Origin: Falsiruegeria mediterranea M17 | Lineage (GTDB): Bacteria; Pseudomonadota; Alphaproteobacteria; Rhodobacterales; Rhodobacteraceae | Assembly: GCF_900302455.1 (NCBI RefSeq) | Contig: NZ_ONZG01000012.1 | Location: forward strand, 1-64,000 | DNA: 64,000 nt | Direction of reading: 5' to 3' | Shown: piece by piece, positions 1 through 9,015 of the stretch | Numbering within the stretch: the stretch's first letter is position 1 | Layout: every line of letters starts with the position of its first letter | Made by a program: the position numbers and the translations under genes | The notes under the pieces: model-generated | Database searches by the model: none | The model's input: the letters and a program-made list of their open reading frames with translations, nothing else | Told to the model about the DNA's origin: nothing

Positions 1-127
1 GGTTGCGAACCGCGTGATCTTTATGGATGCCGGTCAGATCGTGGAACAGAACGAACCCGAAGAGTTCTTCAACAACCCGCAATCGGACCGGACCAAGCTG
101 TTCCTCAGCCAGATCTTGGGCCACTGA
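1..127 (+). CDS. Amino-acid ABC transporter ATP-binding protein, C-terminal end (partial)
   Basis: The window opens inside a plus-strand gene; 41 codons are visible before a TGA at 125-127. The residues resemble the end of polar amino-acid importer ATPases (GlnQ/AapP/BztD group): an H-loop-distal segment with VIFMDAGQIVE, then EEFFNNP, ending in LFLSQILGH, the ending usual for AapP/BztD in this lineage. The Walker A, signature and Walker B motifs lie outside the window, so substrate cannot be assigned beyond general or acidic amino acids. It would be the last gene of its operon, because the next feature is the end of the opposite-strand nqr operon. Confidence 0.85.
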   Translation, partial: VANRVIFMDAGQIVEQNEPEEFFNNPQSDRTKLFLSQILGH

Positions 128-246
128 GGTAGAGCTCACTTGCCGTTGCTGTGTCTTCTCAATGTAGGAGAGTTTGGCTTCTATTCTCAGGGTTTTGTCG
201 GTGACATTCTTCCGCGGCAAACCCTTCGCTTCAAGCGTACGTGCGC

Positions 247-282
247 AAAAAAAAGGAGCGCTCCGGCTTTCCGGAGCGCTCC
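247..282 (-). terminator. Rho-independent terminator of the nqr operon
   Basis: A perfect 12-bp inverted repeat (GGAGCGCTCCGG, 255-266, and its complement, 271-282) encloses a 4-nt CTTT loop. On the minus strand the stem is followed directly by eight T residues (complement of 247-254). It lies about 30 bp past the nqrF stop codon. The other side has only a weak T run, so it mainly serves the minus strand, although it also sits between two convergent operons. Confidence 0.9.
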
Positions 283-313
283 CAATTTCTTGTTTCGGAG
301 TGAAGGTTGAGCC

Positions 314-1537
314 TTAGCCCCCAAAGTCGTCCAGCATGATGTCTTCGCGATCAACACCCAGGTCAAGCAGCATATTGATCACCGATTGGTTCATGATTGG
401 CGGGCCACACATGTAGTATTCGCAATCCTCAGGCGCCGGGTGGTTCTTGAGGTATTCGTCAAACAGAACATTGTGGATGAACCCAGTGTAACCGCCCCAA
501 TCATCCTCGGGCAGCGCGTCAGACAGGGCCACGTGCCAGGTGAAGTTCGGGAACTCCTTGGCCAGCTCGTCAAAGTCCTCGACAAAGAACATCTCACGCT
601 TCGAGCGGGCACCGTACCAGAAGGTGATCTTGCGATCCTTGTTCTTCAGGCGCTTGAGCTGGTCAAAGATGTGGCTACGCATGGGAGCCATGCCGGCACC
701 ACCACCGATGAACACCATCTCTTTTTCTGTCTCGCGGGCAAAGAACTCGCCAAACGGACCCGAGATCGTAACCTTGTCGCCCGGTTTCAGGTTGAAAATG
801 TACGACGACATCTGACCCGGCGGGATGCCTTGCGAGCCCGGAGGCGGCGAGGCAACACGGACGTTGAGCATGATCATGCCCTTTTCGTTCGGGTAGTTTG
901 CCATCGAATAGGCGCGCTCGATCGGCTCAGACACAACGGATTCATACTGCCACAGATTGAATTTGTCCCAATCCTCGCGGTACTCCTCTTCGACGTCGAA
1001 TTCGGTGTACTTGAGCTGGTGCTGGGGTGCTTCGATCTGGATGTAGCCACCGGCGCGGAAGTTCACGTCTTCGCCTTCGGGCAGGTCCAGCGTCAGTGCC
1101 TTGATGAAGGTTGCGACGTTCTCGTTGGAGCGCACGGTGCACTCCCACTTCTTGACGCCGAACACCTCTTCAGGAACTTCCACTTCCATGTCCTGCTTGA
1201 CCGCGACCTGACAGGACAGGCGGTCGCCACAGGCGGCTTCACGCTTGGTGATGTGGCTTTCTTCGGTCGGCAGGATCGACCCGCCGCCCGAATGGATTTT
1301 CACACGGCATTGCGCACAAGTGCCACCACCGCCACAGGCGGACGGCACGAACAGTTTCTGCTCGGCCAGCGTTTGCAGCAATTTGCCACCCGCCGGAACC
1401 GAGATCGTTTTTTCGCCGTTAATGGTGATGTTGACGTTGCCGGTCGACACCAGCCGCGAACGCGCAGCCAGAATGATCGTGACCAACGCCAGAACGATCA
1501 GGGTAAAGAGGACGATGCCTAGGCCAAAAGTTTCCAT
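314..1537 (-). CDS. nqrF: Na+-translocating NADH:quinone reductase subunit F
   Basis: NqrF is the NADH-oxidising entry subunit of Na+-NQR; it carries FAD and a [2Fe-2S] cluster and passes electrons from NADH into the membrane complex. The 407-aa product has one N-terminal membrane helix (about residues 4-24) and a plant-type ferredoxin domain with ligands C68, C74, C77 and C109. An FAD-binding barrel follows (RAYSMANYP motif near residue 210), then an NAD-binding domain with GGGAGMAP and the CGPP motif, ending LDDFGG as in other NqrF proteins. Length is normal. It is the last gene of nqrABCDEF and stops just before a strong terminator. Confidence 0.98.
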   Translation of the reverse strand: METFGLGIVLFTLIVLALVTIILAARSRLVSTGNVNITINGEKTISVPAGGKLLQTLAEQKLFVPSACGGGGTCAQCRVKIHSGGGSILPTEESHITKREAACGDRLSCQVAVKQDMEVEVPEEVFGVKKWECTVRSNENVATFIKALTLDLPEGEDVNFRAGGYIQIEAPQHQLKYTEFDVEEEYREDWDKFNLWQYESVVSEPIERAYSMANYPNEKGMIMLNVRVASPPPGSQGIPPGQMSSYIFNLKPGDKVTISGPFGEFFARETEKEMVFIGGGAGMAPMRSHIFDQLKRLKNKDRKITFWYGARSKREMFFVEDFDELAKEFPNFTWHVALSDALPEDDWGGYTGFIHNVLFDEYLKNHPAPEDCEYYMCGPPIMNQSVINMLLDLGVDREDIMLDDFGG

Positions 1538-1551
1538 CTATTCAGCCTCCC

Positions 1552-2160
1552 TTACAGTTTCACGCCAGAGAAGGACATGAAGGCCATCGCCATCAGACCT
1601 GCGGTGATGAATGTGATCCCCAGACCCTGCAGACCATCGGGAATGTCCGAGTACTTGAGCTTCTCGCGCACGCCCGCCATCGCGGTGATAGCTAGCGCCC
1701 AACCAAAGCCCGAAGACAGGCCGTAAGTCACCGATTCCGAGAAGTCATAGCCGCGTTCCACCATGAACAGCGAACCACCCAGGATGGCGCAGTTCACCGT
1801 GATCAGCGGCAGAAAGACGCCAAGCGCGTTGTAGAGCGGCGGGAAGTACTTATCGAGCACCATTTCCAGGATCTGGACCAGGGCCGCGATTACCCCGATG
1901 TAGGAGATCAGACCAAGGAAGGTCAGATCCACATCCGGAAAACCCGCCCATGCCAGCGCGCCAGGCGCCAGCAGGTAGTTCAAGATCAGGTTGTTGGCCG
2001 GCACGGTGATCGCCTGCACGATCATGACCGAGATGCCCAGACCAATCGCGGTCGAGATCTTTTTCGACACGGCGATAAAGGTACACATACCCAGGAAGAA
2101 CGAGAGGGCCAGGTTTTCAACAAAGATCGCCTTGACCGCGAGTGAGAGAAGACCTTCCAT
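1552..2160 (-). CDS. nqrE: Na+-translocating NADH:quinone reductase subunit E
   Basis: NqrE is an inner-membrane subunit that, with its homologue NqrD, forms the Na+ path and an intramembrane [2Fe-2S] centre. The 202-aa protein is almost entirely hydrophobic, with about six helices. C26 (in GMCTF) and C124 (in VNCAI) match the two Cys ligands described for this subunit. The opening [19 protein letters not shown] is typical of NqrE. The start overlaps the nqrD stop as TGATG, indicating translational coupling. Confidence 0.97.
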   Translation of the reverse strand: MEGLLSLAVKAIFVENLALSFFLGMCTFIAVSKKISTAIGLGISVMIVQAITVPANNLILNYLLAPGALAWAGFPDVDLTFLGLISYIGVIAALVQILEMVLDKYFPPLYNALGVFLPLITVNCAILGGSLFMVERGYDFSESVTYGLSSGFGWALAITAMAGVREKLKYSDIPDGLQGLGITFITAGLMAMAFMSFSGVKL

Positions 2161-2813
2161 CAGTGCGCCTCGACCACTTGGATTTTGTATTCACGCTCTT
2201 CGACCTGTTCGGGCTTCCAAGCACGGAAGGCCCAGATGATCAAACCGATGATAAAGAACGCCGACGGGGGCAGCAGCAGCAGGCCGTTGGGCACATACCA
2301 GCCACCGTTGTTGACAGTTTCCAGGATGGTGACGCCAAACAGACTGCCCGAGCCAAAGAGTTCGCGAACAAAGCCGACCAGCATCAGGATCAAACCATAA
2401 CCCAGGCCGTTGCCGATACCGTCGATGAAACTGTCAATCGGCGGGTTCTTCATCGCAAACGCTTCGGCGCGGCCCATCACGATACAGTTGGTGATGATCA
2501 GGCCCACAAAGACCGAGAGCGTTTTCGAAATCTCAAACGCATAGGCCTTGAGCATCTGGTCCACCAGGATCACGAGCGAAGCGATGATGACCATCTGCAC
2601 GATGATCCGGATCGAACCTGGGATCTGGTTGCGGATCATCGAGATGAACATCGACGAGAACCCGGTCACCAGGGTCACAGCGACGGTCATCACAAACGCC
2701 ACCTGCAGCGACGAGGTCACCGCCAGTGCCGAACAAAGGCCCAGAACCTGCAACGTGATCGGGTTGTTGTCGACCAGCGGGTCGATCAGCATTTCTCTGC
2801 GTTTTTGCGCCAT
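2160..2813 (-). CDS. nqrD: Na+-translocating NADH:quinone reductase subunit D
   Basis: NqrD is the membrane partner of NqrE and is built as an inverted homologue of it. The 217-aa product has about six membrane helices. C27 (LGLCS) and C110 (TNCIV) provide the other two ligands of the shared membrane [2Fe-2S] centre. Its start overlaps the nqrC stop codon (TAATG) and its stop overlaps the nqrE start, so the operon is tightly packed here. Length and residue pattern are ordinary for the family. Confidence 0.97.
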   Translation of the reverse strand: MAQKRREMLIDPLVDNNPITLQVLGLCSALAVTSSLQVAFVMTVAVTLVTGFSSMFISMIRNQIPGSIRIIVQMVIIASLVILVDQMLKAYAFEISKTLSVFVGLIITNCIVMGRAEAFAMKNPPIDSFIDGIGNGLGYGLILMLVGFVRELFGSGSLFGVTILETVNNGGWYVPNGLLLLPPSAFFIIGLIIWAFRAWKPEQVEEREYKIQVVEAH

Positions 2814-3631
2814 TACAGGTTCCCCGCTTTAAGGTTGTCCAGGAACGGTTTATACCCGGCTTCCCCCATCCAGAAGTTCACAAGGTTGTGGACACCCACC
2901 GTGGTCAGCGTCGCACCCGACAGAGCGTCGATGTGGTAGTCAGCACCGGCCGCCGGAGCCGCCTTGCTCACGCTGATCTGCAGGTCCCCGTTTTCGTCGG
3001 CCAGTCGTTTTCCACTCCACAGAGCCTTCCAACGTGGGTTGTCCACCTCGGCGCCCAGACCCGGCGTTTCGCCATGTTCATAGAACTGCAGGCCAAAGAT
3101 GTCGTTGCCGTTCTCTTCCAGAGCAATAAAGCCATAGAGCGTCGACCACAGGCCATAACCGTGGATCGGCAGGATCACCTTGTCGATATCGCCCGCATCA
3201 TCGCGCAGCAGATAGACGGTGGCGTATTTGCCCTGACGGGCAATACCGGCCGGATCGTCAGTCAGGGCAACCGACAGCTCAGGATCACTGGCGGCGGCAC
3301 GATCATCGAAGGTCGCCGCGTCGAATTTGTCTGTGAATGTACCCGTCGCCAGTTCAAGCACCTGCGGCTCAAACGCGGCAAAAGCTTCGACCACGTCTTC
3401 GCTTGGGTCATAGATACCTGCGACCTGCAGAATGTTGATCTGCTTGTCCTTCAGCGCGTTGACCTCTTGCAGCGGACGCAGCGCCACGGCGGCGGCCGAC
3501 ACGATCATCGACGCCACAAGACACAAGGTTACAGCAACAAAGACGGTCTTTGGCACGGAATCCGGCGGCAAAGCCAGAAAGCGGCCAATGGGTCCCTTAG
3601 CGGGGGTTTGGTTCTGGTTTTCCTCAGGCAT
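2813..3631 (-). CDS. nqrC: Na+-translocating NADH:quinone reductase subunit C
   Basis: NqrC is a periplasm-facing subunit with covalently bound FMN. The 272-aa protein has one N-terminal helix (about residues 28-50) and an FMN-binding domain. The flavinylation motif SGATLT occurs near the C terminus; by comparison with characterised NqrC the second Thr of SGAT (about T241) is the FMN attachment site. That modification is made by ApbE, encoded divergently in this window. The gene overlaps nqrB by 8 bp. Confidence 0.97.
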   Translation of the reverse strand: MPEENQNQTPAKGPIGRFLALPPDSVPKTVFVAVTLCLVASMIVSAAAVALRPLQEVNALKDKQINILQVAGIYDPSEDVVEAFAAFEPQVLELATGTFTDKFDAATFDDRAAASDPELSVALTDDPAGIARQGKYATVYLLRDDAGDIDKVILPIHGYGLWSTLYGFIALEENGNDIFGLQFYEHGETPGLGAEVDNPRWKALWSGKRLADENGDLQISVSKAAPAAGADYHIDALSGATLTTVGVHNLVNFWMGEAGYKPFLDNLKAGNL

Positions 3632-4823
3632 TTCGCTTTGCCCTACGTTTGATGTTGGCCTGCACGACGAAGTAGTCGATCAGCGGTGCAAAAACATTTC
3701 CGAACAGGATGGCAAGCATCATGCCCTCGGGGAAGGCCGGGTTGATCACACGGATCATCACAACCATGAAACCAATCAGCGCGCCATAGATGTAGCGACC
3801 CATGTTGGTGTGCGCGCCCGACACGGGCTCGGTCACCATGAACACCAGGCCAAAGGCGTAGCCACCCAGCACCAGGTGCCAGTACCACGGCATTGCAAAC
3901 ATCGGGTTTGTGTCGGAACCGATCCAGTTCAACAACAATGAGAAGCCGATCATGCCTGCCATACAGCCCACCACCATTCGGTAGTTCGCGATTTTCGTAA
4001 AGAGCAGGAAGGCAAGGCCGATCAGACACGCCAGGGTCGAGGTTTCCCCCATCGAGCCCGGGATGAAGCCATAGAAACTGTCCCACCAGCTCATGCCGCG
4101 TGCAGCCAATTCCTGGAACCCGTCCGAGGCCGATACGGCCAGTGCGGTCGCCCCCGTGAACCCGTCAACCGGAACCCAGACACTGTCACCTGACAGCTGC
4201 GCGGGATAGGCAAAGTACAGGAACGCGCGTCCGGTGAGGGCCGGGTTGAGAAAGTTCTTGCCGGTGCCGCCAAAGACTTCTTTACCGATCACCACTCCAA
4301 AGATGATGCCCAGGGCCACCTGCCACAGTGGCGTGGTCGCCGGAACGATCAACGCATAGAGCATCGACGAAACCAGGAAACCTTCGTTCACTTCGTGCCC
4401 GCGTACCGTGGCAAAGACCACTTCAAAGATACCACCCGCAACCAGTGTCACGATGTAGATCGGCAGGAAGTAGAGCAGCCCGTGCATCATGTTGGCAAAG
4501 GGATTGGCCGGGTTGAACCCGATGCCCAAAGTCTCGATGATCCAAGCACGCCAGCCCGATGCACCAAACTCGGCAATAGCCAGATTGGTCTGATAGCCGG
4601 TGTTATAGAGCGCCATCAGGATACAGGGGATTGTCGCGATCACGACGTAGGTCATGATCCGCTTCATATCCACGTAAGACCGCGCATGAGGTGCCGCGGT
4701 TGTTACGGTTTTCGGAGTATAGATGAAACTTTCCACCATCTCGTAGATGGGGAAATACTTCTCATACCTGCCACCCTTTACAAAGTGCGGCTCGATCCGA
4801 TCGAAAAAGCTACGCAAGCCCAC
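3624..4823 (-). CDS. nqrB: Na+-translocating NADH:quinone reductase subunit B
   Basis: NqrB is the largest membrane subunit; it holds covalent FMN and riboflavin and takes part in Na+ translocation and quinone reduction. The 399-aa sequence has about ten membrane helices. A GFTGAT motif places the FMN-accepting Thr at T226, the site expected for ApbE. A GTG start at 4823 is supported by an upstream AGAGGGG ribosome-binding site and lies 3 bp past the nqrA stop. It overlaps nqrC by 8 bp. Confidence 0.97.
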   Translation of the reverse strand: MGLRSFFDRIEPHFVKGGRYEKYFPIYEMVESFIYTPKTVTTAAPHARSYVDMKRIMTYVVIATIPCILMALYNTGYQTNLAIAEFGASGWRAWIIETLGIGFNPANPFANMMHGLLYFLPIYIVTLVAGGIFEVVFATVRGHEVNEGFLVSSMLYALIVPATTPLWQVALGIIFGVVIGKEVFGGTGKNFLNPALTGRAFLYFAYPAQLSGDSVWVPVDGFTGATALAVSASDGFQELAARGMSWWDSFYGFIPGSMGETSTLACLIGLAFLLFTKIANYRMVVGCMAGMIGFSLLLNWIGSDTNPMFAMPWYWHLVLGGYAFGLVFMVTEPVSGAHTNMGRYIYGALIGFMVVMIRVINPAFPEGMMLAILFGNVFAPLIDYFVVQANIKRRAKRNA

Positions 4824-4826
4824 GGT

Positions 4827-6167
4827 TCACCCCTCTTTCTCGATCTTCGTCAGGCAGTCGCGCAGCGCCATGCCGTATTCGTACTTGGCCGGGCAGGCAA
4901 AGCCCACAAGACCCAGATCTTCTTCATCCAGTTCCATCGCACCAAGCAGCTGTGCCTGATCGGTGTCCATCACCAGCATCGCACGCAGCAGCTGCGTCGG
5001 CAGGTAATCCTGTGGCATCAACTCTTCAAAGGTGCCCAGTGGCACCATAGCGCGGCGACCACCGTTCAGGTTGGTCGTCAGCGGGAACTTGGCCCGCGAC
5101 AAAGCCGAACCCAGTACGGGCTGAATTGCATATTTGGCAAACATTGGCCGGATCCAACCCATGGGGATCTGCTTGTGATCCTCTTCCATCAGGGTGATCT
5201 GGCGGGCATAACGGCCCAGATAGCCGTCTGCCCCCTCCCCTGCTCGACCGCTGAGAACCGAGCCCGAGATCATGCGCACCGGCAGATCCTGCGGCAGATC
5301 TCCTTGAGCAACATCGGCCATCGAGGCGCCAGCAACCGTGCGCACAAGGCGCGGGTTGGAACAAACCGGTCCGGCCAGAGCGATGACGCATGAGGCGTCA
5401 TAAGTGCCGGTCATCAACAGGCGACCAATGACGATCACGTCCTGATAGCCAACGGTCCAGACAACCTTGTCACCCACCGGAGGTTCAAGGAAATGCATAT
5501 GCGTCCCGGCCAGGCCAGCGGGGTGCGGACCTGCAAAAGCCACAGCCTCAACCCCTTGGGCCTCGCCACCCGGCAAGGACGCGCCGTCAGCCTGACAGAG
5601 GTACGTCTTGCCCTCAGACAGCTTGGCAACCGCAGCCAGACCTGTGGCAAATGCCTCAGCCTCGGCATTGATGATCTGTGCGGGGTCGGCCGAAAGCGGC
5701 TCGGTATCCAGCGCAGTCACATAAATTGCAGCGGGCCGTGTCTCGGGCGCAGGCACCTTGGAGTAGGGACGCGTGCGGAAGGCGGTCCACAGACCAGCCG
5801 CTGACAGGCGCTCGACCAGACCTTCGGTTGTCGACAGATCGCCTACGTTCGAAAAATCGACCGCGTCTGCCCCATCGCCCACTTCGATTTCGACGCTGAC
5901 CAGCTTGCGGCGCGCACCCCGGTTGATCGCCTTGACCCGACCGGCCACGGGGGACACCACCTGAACGCTCGGCATGTCCTTGCTGATAAGAACCGGAGTG
6001 CCGGGTCCAACCAAGTCACCCTCTGCCACCGCGATCCGAGGTTTCCATCCAATGTAGTCGTCGCCAAGAACACCGACTGTCCGAACCTCTGGCCCGTCTT
6101 CGATGTTTTGACTTGGGGCACCCGTGATCGGGATGTTTAAGCCCTTGCGTAGCGAGAAGCGCTGCAC
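4827..6167 (-). CDS. nqrA: Na+-translocating NADH:quinone reductase subunit A
   Basis: NqrA is the peripheral cytoplasmic subunit; it has a Rnf/NqrA barrel-sandwich-like N-terminal region and is implicated in ubiquinone binding. The 446-aa product begins with LRKGLNIPI and has the PVAGRVKAINRGARR segment characteristic of NqrA. The start is a GTG at 6167 preceded by AGAGGTAAG. It is the first gene of the operon, transcribed from a region shared with divergent apbE. Confidence 0.97.
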   Translation of the reverse strand: MQRFSLRKGLNIPITGAPSQNIEDGPEVRTVGVLGDDYIGWKPRIAVAEGDLVGPGTPVLISKDMPSVQVVSPVAGRVKAINRGARRKLVSVEIEVGDGADAVDFSNVGDLSTTEGLVERLSAAGLWTAFRTRPYSKVPAPETRPAAIYVTALDTEPLSADPAQIINAEAEAFATGLAAVAKLSEGKTYLCQADGASLPGGEAQGVEAVAFAGPHPAGLAGTHMHFLEPPVGDKVVWTVGYQDVIVIGRLLMTGTYDASCVIALAGPVCSNPRLVRTVAGASMADVAQGDLPQDLPVRMISGSVLSGRAGEGADGYLGRYARQITLMEEDHKQIPMGWIRPMFAKYAIQPVLGSALSRAKFPLTTNLNGGRRAMVPLGTFEELMPQDYLPTQLLRAMLVMDTDQAQLLGAMELDEEDLGLVGFACPAKYEYGMALRDCLTKIEKEG

Positions 6168-6364
6168 GGTACTTACCTCTTTGTCAAAGTTTGGCTAGCT
6201 TATGCATGGAGTCAGCGACGGGTGAAAGTGTTCATTTGCTACTTTGTGTGTACTTTTTTGGTTGAAGTATCGGCCAATGTCGCACAAAAGCCCGGAGTTG
6301 AAACGCACTTCGATGTGTCGGATATACAGTGTCGACCCGTCGATTCCCAAAAGAGGTGTCTCTC
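6168..6364. promoter_or_regulatory. Divergent promoter region nqrA / apbE
   Basis: About 200 bp separate the nqrA start (minus) from the apbE start (plus) and must hold both promoters. The plus-side ribosome-binding site AGAGGTG precedes the apbE GTG, and the minus-side site AGAGGTAAG precedes the nqrA GTG. The middle is relatively AT-rich around 6225-6270. I could not identify a convincing -35/-10 pair or a known operator. Confidence 0.5.
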
Positions 6365-7396
6365 GTGCCCGATTTGACCAAGTTTTCGCGCCGTACGTTC
6401 ATTCTGTCATCGCTGGCCCTGGCGGCTGCGTGTAAGCCTGGCACTGCCGCGCTGGAAATCACCGGCAAGACAATGGGCACCACCTATAACGTCGTCGCCC
6501 TGGACGCATCCGGTCAGGTCAAGGACGCCGATCTGCGTGCTGCCATCGACGGCGCGCTGGCCGAAGTGAACCAGCAGATGTCGAACTGGGACCCGCGCTC
6601 GGAAATCTCGCGCTTCAACGCACAAACCGGCACCGACACTGTCCCCGTGTCCGACAATCTCGCAAACGTGATGCAGGCCGCCGAGGCCGTGAACATCGCC
6701 AGCGAAGGCCGTTTCGACACCACCATGGGCCCGCTGATCGAGCTTTGGGGTTTTGGCGCCAAAGGCTCCGCACCGGTTCCGGGTGATGCAGACATTCGCG
6801 CCACTCAAGCGCGTTCCGGCCACGGCAACACGCTGAAAGTTGGCGGTTCGACCCTGCAAAAAACCCAAGGCGACGCACAAGTTTACCTGGCCGCGATCGG
6901 CAAGGGTTACGGCGCTGACCACGTGGGCCGTGCCATCGAAGCCCTTGGTATCAAAGATTATATGGTCGAGATTGGCGGCGACCTCTACGCCTCGGGCAAG
7001 AACGCAAGCGACCTGCCCTGGCAGATCGGTATCGAAAAGCCCGCAGCCCTGTCGGGCGGCGTGATGGACGTTGTTGGCATCTCGGGTCTGGGCATGGCCT
7101 CCTCGGGTGACTACCGCAACTATTTCGAGAAAGATGGTCAGCGTTATTCGCACATCATCGACCCCGCAACGGGCCGTCCGATCACGCACAAGACCGCCTC
7201 GGCGACCGTGCTGGCCGAGAACTCGATGCTTGCGGACGCATGGGCCACAGCTATGTTGATCCTGGGTCGTGAACGCGGCCTGGAAATCGCCGAAGCTCAA
7301 AACCTGGCCGTCCTGTTCATCGAACGCGACGCCGAGGCGTCCGAACTGCGGTTCAACACCAAGGCAAGCTCGCGGTTCCAAGCACTGACCGCGTAA
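6365..7396 (+). CDS. apbE: FAD:protein FMN transferase, probable Tat lipoprotein
   Basis: ApbE transfers FMN from FAD to Thr residues of target proteins, here most likely NqrB and NqrC, encoded divergently. The 343-aa form starting at GTG 6365 has a good ribosome-binding site (AGAGGTG); an upstream in-frame GTG at 6329 lacks one. Its N terminus has SRRTF followed by a hydrophobic stretch and LAAAC, with C23 as the lipidation site, so it appears to be a twin-arginine lipoprotein acting in the periplasm. The body shows the family pattern: GKTMGTTYNVV, the AIGKGYGADHVGRAIE segment, IGGDLYASG and a late HIIDPATGRP. nqrM follows after 26 bp. Confidence 0.95.
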   Translation: MPDLTKFSRRTFILSSLALAAACKPGTAALEITGKTMGTTYNVVALDASGQVKDADLRAAIDGALAEVNQQMSNWDPRSEISRFNAQTGTDTVPVSDNLANVMQAAEAVNIASEGRFDTTMGPLIELWGFGAKGSAPVPGDADIRATQARSGHGNTLKVGGSTLQKTQGDAQVYLAAIGKGYGADHVGRAIEALGIKDYMVEIGGDLYASGKNASDLPWQIGIEKPAALSGGVMDVVGISGLGMASSGDYRNYFEKDGQRYSHIIDPATGRPITHKTASATVLAENSMLADAWATAMLILGRERGLEIAEAQNLAVLFIERDAEASELRFNTKASSRFQALTA

Positions 7397-7422
7397 TAGC
7401 CGAAGACAAAGGAACGTAGCAC

Positions 7423-7668
7423 ATGGCCACGTTTGCCCTGACCTTTGGTATTTTGATGGTGATCATGCTGGGGATGGCCCTTGGTGTGATCCTGATGGGG
7501 CGCACGATCAAGGGCAGCTGCGGCGGCTTGAACGCCATCGGCGATTCCGACCAATGTCTTGTATGTTCGAAAGAAATCGACCCCAACAGCCCCCTGCGTG
7601 AACGTCTTCAATGCCCCCGCGCCAAGAAGATGCTGGAACGCGCTCAGATCGACAGCGAAGTGGTCTGA
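7423..7668 (+). CDS. nqrM: Na+-NQR maturation protein NqrM
   Basis: NqrM (DUF539) is a small membrane-anchored protein required for Na+-NQR maturation, thought to deliver iron for the NqrD/E cluster. The 81-aa product has one N-terminal helix (about residues 3-26). A short Cys-rich tail carries C33, C45, C48 and C64, the four conserved Cys of the family, with the SCGGLN and CxxC pattern. It sits 26 bp after apbE, so both Na+-NQR assembly factors appear to be co-transcribed. Confidence 0.93.
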   Translation: MATFALTFGILMVIMLGMALGVILMGRTIKGSCGGLNAIGDSDQCLVCSKEIDPNSPLRERLQCPRAKKMLERAQIDSEVV

Positions 7669-7671
7669 GCT

Positions 7672-7866
7672 TCAAACCGTCAGCGGCTTGAACCCCAAAA
7701 GCAGCAACCCGGCTGCGGCCAACAGGCCGTAAACCCACAGCTGCCATTTTGGCCCTTCATTCTTCCACACCCGCCGGTATTGGTATCCTGACAGACATGC
7801 CAGGACAAAAATCACCGTTGCGATCGCTGGAGTTAGGGTGAAATCGGTCACGTTTTTTTCCCGCAT
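7672..7866 (-). CDS. Small two-helix membrane protein, unknown function
   Basis: A 64-aa protein with two predicted membrane helices (about residues 11-28 and 44-60) separated by a basic and aromatic loop (YQYRRVWKNEGPKW). It ends 3 bp from the nqrM stop in convergent orientation. I do not recognise a named family, but the hydrophobicity pattern and the lack of a competing frame support a real gene. The start is uncertain: ATG at 7866, or a GTG six codons later, which has a slightly better upstream GGGA. No role can be assigned. Confidence 0.6.
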   Translation of the reverse strand: MREKNVTDFTLTPAIATVIFVLACLSGYQYRRVWKNEGPKWQLWVYGLLAAAGLLLLGFKPLTV

Positions 7867-7933
7867 CAAGAATTTCTTGGGTTATGCTGATTCATGAGGA
7901 GAACAGCAACACCCGAGGGAGGACAGCTATTCC

Positions 7934-8455
7934 ATGCCAACATCGTACCAGGCCCCTATGCGCAAAGATCAGGCAAAATCACGCACGCACAGCCAGGATC
8001 AAAGCACCAACCTTCAGCCCGAATCGGCCACGGTTGGCACGGTTCTAGGCCAGAAGGGCGGCGAGGTGTTCACCATTGCACCGGGGGAAACACTGGGTCA
8101 CGCGGTCGAGATTCTGCGCGATCGGCGGATCGGCGCCTTGATGGTGGCCGACGAATCGGGCGCGCTGTGCGGCATCCTGTCGGAACGCGATATCGTGCGA
8201 AAGTTGGCGGACACGCCTGGCCAGACCCTGCCCAAACTGGTGTCCGAGGTGATGACCAGCACCGTTGAAACCTGTGCGCCGGATGATGCGCTGGTGTCGG
8301 TGCTCAAACGCATGACCGAAGGGCGCTTTCGCCACATGCCGGTTGTGGACACGGACAAGCTGGTCGGCATGATCACCATCGGCGATGTGGTGAATTTCCG
8401 CCTGAACGAGCTGGAATACGAAGCACTTCAGATGAAACAGCTGATCGTCGGTTGA
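7934..8455 (+). CDS. CBS-domain pair protein
   Basis: The 173-aa protein has a polar N-terminal tail of about 35 residues and then two CBS motifs (about residues 45-100 and 110-165). The first contains RIGALMVADESG and LSERDIVRKLAD; the second contains GRFRHMPVVD and MITIGDVV. Tandem CBS domains form a module that binds adenine nucleotides and usually regulates a partner. No catalytic domain is fused here. The ATG at 7934 is preceded by GGGAGGA. Its neighbours do not suggest a partner. Confidence 0.9.
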   Translation: MPTSYQAPMRKDQAKSRTHSQDQSTNLQPESATVGTVLGQKGGEVFTIAPGETLGHAVEILRDRRIGALMVADESGALCGILSERDIVRKLADTPGQTLPKLVSEVMTSTVETCAPDDALVSVLKRMTEGRFRHMPVVDTDKLVGMITIGDVVNFRLNELEYEALQMKQLIVG

Positions 8456-8489
8456 ACCCTTGATCGGGGTCTGTTAGGGCCCCGACCCG

Positions 8490-8885
8490 TCACAACCACC
8501 ACTGGTCGATGGCTGCAATGTCGTCGTCGCTCCATCCAAAATGATGCGCAAATTCGTGCACCACGACATGCGCGATCAGATCGTCCAATTCGACCCCGTC
8601 CCGCACGCGCCATTCGTCAAGAATCGGCTCGCGGAAAATCCAGACAAAATCCGGTGGTGGCGCCATATCGAGCACTGATTTTTGGGTCATCGGAATGCCC
8701 TCATACAATCCTGTCAATTCGACGGGAGAGTGCAAATCCAGTTCCTCAACCATGTCCGCTGGGGGCCATTCGACGACACGCAGAACAACGTTACTGGCAC
8801 CCTCACGAAAGGCGGGCGGAAAGCCGGACACCGTTTCCTGTGCGACCCGTTCAAAATGGGCCAAATCCGGGGGATTGTGGATCAT
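8490..8885 (-). CDS. Zincin-like metallopeptidase family protein
   Basis: A 131-aa protein of the short metallopeptidase family PF06262 (formerly DUF1025). The HEFAHHFG segment gives the HExxH zinc motif with an additional downstream His or Asp, and the C terminus is the usual WSDDDIAAIDQW-type tail. Proteins of this family are of normal length here and their substrates are unknown. The ATG at 8885 has a GGGAGAG ribosome-binding site. It converges on the CBS gene, with 34 bp between stops. Confidence 0.85.
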   Translation of the reverse strand: MIHNPPDLAHFERVAQETVSGFPPAFREGASNVVLRVVEWPPADMVEELDLHSPVELTGLYEGIPMTQKSVLDMAPPPDFVWIFREPILDEWRVRDGVELDDLIAHVVVHEFAHHFGWSDDDIAAIDQWWL

Positions 8886-9015
8886 GGTTGTGTGCTCTCC
8901 CGTCTGTCTGAGTTCAGATATATCGTAATGACCTCAAGCAATTAACCAAGCCTTCCCTTGTCTTTCGCGATATCACCTGCTGTAACTCAACAAACAAACC
9001 AAAGTGCCTTGCAGT

